Assembly: GCA_003669255.1 (NCBI GenBank)
Contig: QWPO01000062.1
Span: forward strand, 1-5,209
Source: Planctomycetota bacterium
GTDB taxonomy: Bacteria > Planctomycetota > Planctomycetia > Pirellulales > UBA1268
Reading direction: 5' to 3'
DNA length: 5,209 bases
In this document: positions 1 through 5,209 of the stretch, one piece after another
How positions within the stretch are numbered: position 1 is the stretch's first letter
How the letters are laid out: every line of letters begins with the position of its first letter
Translations under genes and position numbers: made by a program
The notes under the pieces: generated by a model
Told to the model about the DNA's origin: nothing
Seen by the model: the letters and a program-made list of their open reading frames with translations, nothing else
Databases searched by the model: none

Positions 1-1014
1 AGCCTGCTGGCGGAGCGCTACCTCGCGATCGTACTCCCCGCGCTACCGGCGATGGCGGTGATCTGGGTGGGGGTCGCGGCCTTGCGCGGGGCGGGCGACA
101 TGGTGGCTGGGCTCGTGTCGATGTCGGTCGTCAACGTCGTCAACGCAGCGGCCAGTTTCGCTCTGGCGACCGGAGCCGGTGGCCTGCCCAGGCTGGGATG
201 GGAGGGCCTGGCCTGGGGAACACTCGCCGGCTACTGCTGTGGCGCCGTCTGCGTCGTGGCGATTTTTGTGCGGAATGCCCGGGGTCTGCGGCCGAACGCG
301 GCCGACTGGATTCCCGACCCCGCGTGGCAGCGACGGATCGTGCGGGTGGGCGTGCCGGCGGGCGTCGATGCGGCCGCCAACGCAGCCTGCCACCTGACCT
401 TCCTGTCGATCGTCAATCGGCTGGGCAACGTCGACGCTGCCGCCCATGCCGTGGCGGTGACGATCGAGTCGCTCGCCTTCCTGCCCGGCAGCGCGTTCCA
501 GGTCGCGGCCGCCACGCTCGCGGGGCAGGCCCTCGGCGCCCGGGATGAGCGACGGGCCCGCAACGGGGTCTGGCTTGCCGCGGGAGCCGCCGCCCTTCTG
601 ATGGGCCTCGCCGGCGCGGCATTCTTCCGGTTCGCAGGCCCCCTGTCTGCCTGGTTCGCCGGGGGCGGCGCGGGGCCGGAGGTCGCCGATCGGGCGGCAT
701 CGCTGGTGCGGATCGTGGCCTTCGCGCAGCCGTCGCTGGCGCTCCTGATGGTGCTCTCCGGCGGGCTGCGAGGCGGCGGAGCGACCCGTCCCCCGCTCAT
801 CGTCAACTTCCTGGGACTGGTGGCGATTCGCCTGCCCTTGGCGGTCTTGCTCGCCTGTCACGAGATCGAACTCCCCTGGGGCTTCGGCGTTCTCGCCGGC
901 ATGGGGCTCGGCGCCCGGGGCGCGTGGCTGGCGATGGCTGCGGACCTGACGGCACGGGGGCTTGCGATGGCGGCGATCGTCGCCCGGCCAGGATGGACGC
1001 GGGTGAGGGTTTGA
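1..1014 (+). CDS. MATE-family efflux transporter, C-terminal part (5' end outside window)
   Basis: Inner-membrane antiporter of the multidrug and toxic compound extrusion family, which exports organic cations or drugs in exchange for Na+ or H+. The frame is open from base 1 to the TGA at 1012-1014 (337 codons). The ATG at 52 is internal: MATE-like sequence (YLAIVLPALPA) continues upstream of it, so it is not the start. The protein is mostly hydrophobic alanine/leucine/valine/glycine helices. The two-fold pseudo-repeat typical of MATE proteins is visible: LRGAGDM at about residues 28-34 followed by a helix with N-VVNAA, and LRGGGAT at about 256-262 followed by a helix with VNF-IRLPLAVLL. The loop GQALGARDERRAR (about 176-187) matches the usual MATE G-A-D-x-x-R-A loop. 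Family members are about 450 residues, so roughly 110-140 N-terminal residues (the first helices) are missing. The substrate cannot be told from the sequence. Family assignment is fairly secure; no gene symbol is justified. Confidence 0.88.
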   Translation, partial: SLLAERYLAIVLPALPAMAVIWVGVAALRGAGDMVAGLVSMSVVNVVNAAASFALATGAGGLPRLGWEGLAWGTLAGYCCGAVCVVAIFVRNARGLRPNAADWIPDPAWQRRIVRVGVPAGVDAAANAACHLTFLSIVNRLGNVDAAAHAVAVTIESLAFLPGSAFQVAAATLAGQALGARDERRARNGVWLAAGAAALLMGLAGAAFFRFAGPLSAWFAGGGAGPEVADRAASLVRIVAFAQPSLALLMVLSGGLRGGGATRPPLIVNFLGLVAIRLPLAVLLACHEIELPWGFGVLAGMGLGARGAWLAMAADLTARGLAMAAIVARPGWTRVRV

Positions 1015-1154
1015 CCCGCCGCGCCGCTGCGGATTGCCATGGCCTTGGGGGCCAGCGACGCTACACTCTGTTTTGACGGCGACGATGCGGCGTCCTGGCT
1101 GCTGATGGCGGTCCGAAACATCTGCTGATCCCTCTTCCCGAGCGAGGGCCTCGA
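1015..1154 (+). other. Intergenic leader between the MATE gene and speA
   Basis: This 140-base gap has no credible gene. It contains a small hairpin, TGGCC (1040-1044) with GGCCA (1050-1054) around a 5-base loop, but no T-run follows, so it is not a convincing terminator. Promoter-like hexamers exist but do not pair at normal spacing: TTGCCA (1034-1039) lies 22 bases before TACACT (1062-1067), and TTGACG (1073-1078) has no good -10 downstream. A promoter for speA probably lies here because the gap is long for an operon, but I cannot place it. Confidence 0.5.
1144..1148 (+). promoter_or_regulatory. Ribosome binding site of speA
   Basis: GAGGG sits six bases before the ATG at 1155, a normal Shine-Dalgarno position, and supports that start. 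The same bases can pair with CCCTC at 1130-1134 (nine-base loop), and CGAGG (1143-1147) can pair with CCTCG (1149-1153) only as a DNA palindrome, since one base is too short a loop. Whether the first pairing hides the site in the mRNA is unknown. Confidence 0.55.
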
Positions 1155-3071
<1,917 letters not shown>

Positions 3072-3140
3072 GGGTACCGTACAGAGAGGGCATGGACTCA
3101 TACGGATCACACATGATCCTCGCGTTCGAGTGCTTGGCGA

Positions 3141-3207
3141 GTGAAAGCCGACCGGCCGTGAGGCCACGGGCGAACCACGCTGGACGCGGCGTCTGCCGGT
3201 CGTTCAC
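3141..3207. repeat. Imperfect inverted repeat forming a 13-bp composite stem
   Basis: GTGAA (3141-3145) is complementary to TTCAC (3203-3207), and CGACCGGC (3149-3156) to GCCGGTCG (3195-3202). Together they make 13 pairs broken only by a three-base bulge (3146-3148). Inside lie two further short hairpins: CGTG (3157-3160) with CACG (3165-3168), and ACGC (3177-3180) with GCGT (3189-3192). The whole can be drawn as a three-way junction. The pairing is directly visible. Whether it acts as RNA, as a dispersed palindromic repeat or not at all is unknown. Confidence 0.5.
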
Positions 3208-3228
3208 CCCACGCCTCACGGCGTTGGG
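3208..3228 (+). terminator. Candidate hairpin terminator downstream of speA
   Basis: CCCACGCC (3208-3215) pairs with GGCGTTGGG (3220-3228), giving eight base pairs with one bulged T and the loop TCAC. It starts one base after the composite stem ends. The following bases, CTTCTCC, are pyrimidine-rich but not a real T-run, so intrinsic termination is only possible. It lies about 140 bases after the speA stop. Confidence 0.3.
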
Positions 3229-3318
3229 CTTCTCCAAACGGTCGCGCACGGCTCATGAAAAACCCGTGTTGGGTCGTCTTGTCCAAGTCCGCGGAGCGAT
3301 TGCTGAATCGAGTCCACG

Positions 3319-5209
3319 ATGCACCTGATCCGCGTCGCCGGCTGTGCCCTCAATCAGACGCCCCTCGACTGGGACGGTAATCGCGATCGCATCCTCGCCG
3401 CGATCGCCGCCGCTCGTGGCGCCGAAGCTTCGATCCTTTGCCTGCCGGAACTCTGCATCACGGGCTACGGCTGTGAAGACGCCTTTCAGTCACCCGGGGT
3501 GCAGCGGATGGCGCTGGAGGTGCTCGGCGAGATTGTGCCGGCCACTCGCGGGATCGCCGTGGCGGTGGGGCTACCGATCCGCTTCGAGAGCAGCCTCTTC
3601 GATGCGGCGGCGTTCGTCGTCGATGGGCGGATCGCGGGCATCGCCTGCAAGCAGAATCTCGCTGGTGACGGGATCCACTACGAGCCCCGGTGGTTTCGAC
3701 CATGGGTTCGCGGTCGCCGGGGGGCGGTGTCGGTCGGCGGCCGCGACGTGGCGATCGGCGACCTGCGGTTCGACTGCGGTGGGATCCGAGTCGGCTTCGA
3801 AATCTGCGAGGACGCCTGGGTGGCCGACCGGCCCGGGGCGGCGCTCGCGGCCCGGGGCATCGACCTGATTCTCAATCCATCGGCCAGCCACTTCGCGTTC
3901 GACAAGGATGAGATCCGCCGTCGATTCGTGCAGGACGGTTCACGGGCATTCGCCGCCGGCTACGTCTACACCAACCTCGTCGGCAACGAGGCTGGGCGGG
4001 CGATCTATGACGGGGGCGTGCTGATCGCCGCGGCGGGCCGGATGCTCGCGGCGGGCCGGCGGCTCTCATTCGCGGACCGCGTGCTGACCGTGGCCGACTG
4101 TGACGTTGATGCCCTGCGACTGGCCCAGTCGCGGCTGGCTGTCGAGCCCGTTGCCGATGCCGTCGAGGGGGATCGGATCGACGTGCCGTTCACGCCCGCC
4201 CGGGTGACTGTGCCCCTGGTTTCACCGACCGGGGACATGCGCGACGCCTGGGAGCACGGCGGCCACGTCAAGGAGGAGGAGTTCACGCGGGCCGTAGCCC
4301 TTGGCCTGTTCGACTACGCTCGCAAGAGCAAGTCTCGTGGGTTTGTCGTCTCAGCCAGCGGCGGCGCCGACTCATCGGCCGTGGCGTGCCTGGTCGCACT
4401 TGCCGTGCGACTCGCGGCGGCTGAACTGTCCGTGGTCGAGGCTGCCCGGCGGCTTGGCCTGCCCGCGCCTGATGTCGTCGCAGATGATGCCACTCGCCGG
4501 CTCGTCACGGCGACGCTCACCTGCGTCTACCAGTCGACAGCCAACTCTGGCGACGTCACCCGGTCTGCGGCCCGCGGGCTGGCGGAAGCCCTTGGCGCCG
4601 CCTTTCACGAGTTCGACATCGAGGCGATCGTACGTGACTACAAAGCCATCGTCTCGCGGGCGATCGGACGGCCCCTCTCCTGGGATCATGACGACGTCGC
4701 GCTCCAGAACATCCAGGCACGGGTTCGGTCGCCCGGCGTGTGGATGATCGCCAACATCACCGGCGCCCTGCTCGTCTCGACCAGCAACCGTTCCGAGGCT
4801 GCGGTCGGCTATGCCACCATGGACGGCGACACGTCGGGCGGCATCGCGCCGCTCGCCGGCATCGACAAGGCCTACCTCCGCCGGTGGCTTCGCTGGCTCG
4901 AGCACGGCGGCCCAGAGGGTGTCGGGCCGATTCCCGCGCTCGCGGCAGTCAACGTCCAGGCGCCGACCGCCGAACTCAGGCCAGCGGCGTCGGGTCAGAC
5001 CGACGAGTCGGATCTGATGCCATACGACGTCCTCGACGCGATCGAGCGGGCGGCGATTCGCGACAAGCAGACCCCGCTCGAATCGTGGCTGCGGCTTCGT
5101 GGAGAGTTCTCTGGGCACGATTCGCGGCAACTGGCGGCCTGGACGGAGCGGTTCTTCGTCCTCTGGAGCCGCAACCAGTGGAAGCGGGAGCGGTATGCCC
5201 CATCCTTCC
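3319..5209 (+). CDS. nadE: Glutamine-dependent NAD+ synthetase (3' end outside window)
   Basis: Converts deamido-NAD+, ATP and glutamine to NAD+, AMP, PPi and glutamate, the last step of NAD+ synthesis; cytoplasmic. The frame is open for 630 codons and runs off the right edge. The N-terminal glutaminase (nitrilase fold, about 1-270) has the full triad: E44 in LPELCITGY, K111 in CKQNLAGDG and C163 in FEICEDAW. The synthetase domain (about 315 on) has the ATP PP-loop SGGADSS (347-353), then CVYQSTANSGDVT (402-414), ALQNIQARVR (461-470), STSNRSE (487-493), GYATMDGD (497-504), PTAELRP (549-555) and QTDESDLMPY (560-569). RNQWKRERYAPSF at the edge is near the usual C-terminus, so perhaps 30-50 residues are missing. 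The start is well fixed: an in-frame TGA at 3304-3306 leaves only four codons before this ATG. No strong Shine-Dalgarno is seen; CGAG at 3309-3312 is weak and GGAG at 3293-3296 is too far. The neighbouring genes give no functional link. Confidence 0.96.
   Translation, partial: MHLIRVAGCALNQTPLDWDGNRDRILAAIAAARGAEASILCLPELCITGYGCEDAFQSPGVQRMALEVLGEIVPATRGIAVAVGLPIRFESSLFDAAAFVVDGRIAGIACKQNLAGDGIHYEPRWFRPWVRGRRGAVSVGGRDVAIGDLRFDCGGIRVGFEICEDAWVADRPGAALAARGIDLILNPSASHFAFDKDEIRRRFVQDGSRAFAAGYVYTNLVGNEAGRAIYDGGVLIAAAGRMLAAGRRLSFADRVLTVADCDVDALRLAQSRLAVEPVADAVEGDRIDVPFTPARVTVPLVSPTGDMRDAWEHGGHVKEEEFTRAVALGLFDYARKSKSRGFVVSASGGADSSAVACLVALAVRLAAAELSVVEAARRLGLPAPDVVADDATRRLVTATLTCVYQSTANSGDVTRSAARGLAEALGAAFHEFDIEAIVRDYKAIVSRAIGRPLSWDHDDVALQNIQARVRSPGVWMIANITGALLVSTSNRSEAAVGYATMDGDTSGGIAPLAGIDKAYLRRWLRWLEHGGPEGVGPIPALAAVNVQAPTAELRPAASGQTDESDLMPYDVLDAIERAAIRDKQTPLESWLRLRGEFSGHDSRQLAAWTERFFVLWSRNQWKRERYAPSF

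Larger units (their letters stand above)
3072..3318 (+). other. Intergenic region between speA and nadE, rich in inverted repeats
   Basis: No convincing protein gene or tRNA is present in these 247 bases. The middle (about 3136-3228) is full of complementary segments, listed separately. A further weak hairpin is CACGG (3247-3251) with CCGTG (3264-3268) around a 12-base A-rich loop. The nadE promoter is expected between about 3230 and 3300, but only poor hexamers are visible (TTGGGT at 3269-3274, TTGTCC at 3279-3284), neither with a recognisable -10 at proper distance. Confidence 0.5.

Noticed and set aside
1034..1067. Possible sigma-70 type promoter, TTGCCA and TACACT
   Set aside because: The spacer is 22 bases, well outside the normal 16-18, and no extended -10 is present. 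The alternative -35 TTGGGG at 1045-1050 leaves only 11 bases.
3141..3215. tRNA-like appearance of the intergenic multi-hairpin
   Set aside because: No GTTCRA T-loop, no 7-bp acceptor stem and no plausible anticodon arm could be fitted; the outer stem is bulged and too long.
3092..3328. 78-codon + strand open frame filling the speA-nadE gap and overlapping the nadE start by ten bases
   Set aside because: A purine-rich stretch (3084-3090) is only one base from the ATG, too close for a ribosome site. The product is Arg/Ser-rich without a recognisable domain, and the frame runs through the inverted-repeat structure. A short leader peptide cannot be ruled out without expression data.
3344..3868. 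174-codon + strand open frame inside the start of nadE
   Set aside because: It is out of frame with nadE, whose catalytic residues E44, K111 and C163 fall in the other frame; the product is low-complexity Arg/Ser-rich.
4372..5130. 252-codon minus-strand open frame opposite the NadE synthetase domain
   Set aside because: It is antisense to well-conserved NadE motifs (NIQARVR, STSNRSE, PTAELRP) and has no domain of its own.

Overview
The window reads as ordinary chromosomal housekeeping sequence from a high-GC bacterium (roughly two thirds G+C by eye, with strong G/C preference at third codon positions). Three protein genes lie on the + strand, and the first and last are cut by the window edges. 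A planctomycete-like origin would fit the SpeA and long-form NadE sequences and the base composition. That is an impression from remembered family members, not a result from a search.

Layout: positions 1-1014 hold the C-terminal three quarters of a MATE-family multidrug/cation antiporter. Positions 1015-1154 are a short leader. Positions 1155-3071 encode a complete biosynthetic arginine decarboxylase (SpeA, 638 aa), with its PLP lysine, glycine-rich phosphate loop and CDSDG catalytic motif all present. Positions 3072-3318 are a 247-base intergenic region with clear inverted-repeat structure. From 3319 to the right edge runs a glutamine-dependent NAD+ synthetase (NadE, two-domain form, 630 codons visible). 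Its frame has no stop inside the window; only the last few dozen residues appear to be missing.

The genes do not form an obvious pathway. MATE is a membrane exporter, SpeA makes agmatine for polyamine synthesis, and NadE does the last step of NAD+ synthesis. The gaps of 140 and 247 bases argue for separate transcription, although all three are co-directional. No mobile element, CRISPR array, tRNA or rRNA was seen. The best candidate for something undescribed is the foldable region between speA and nadE: a 13-bp composite stem enclosing two small hairpins, followed by another hairpin that could pair alternatively with upstream sequence.
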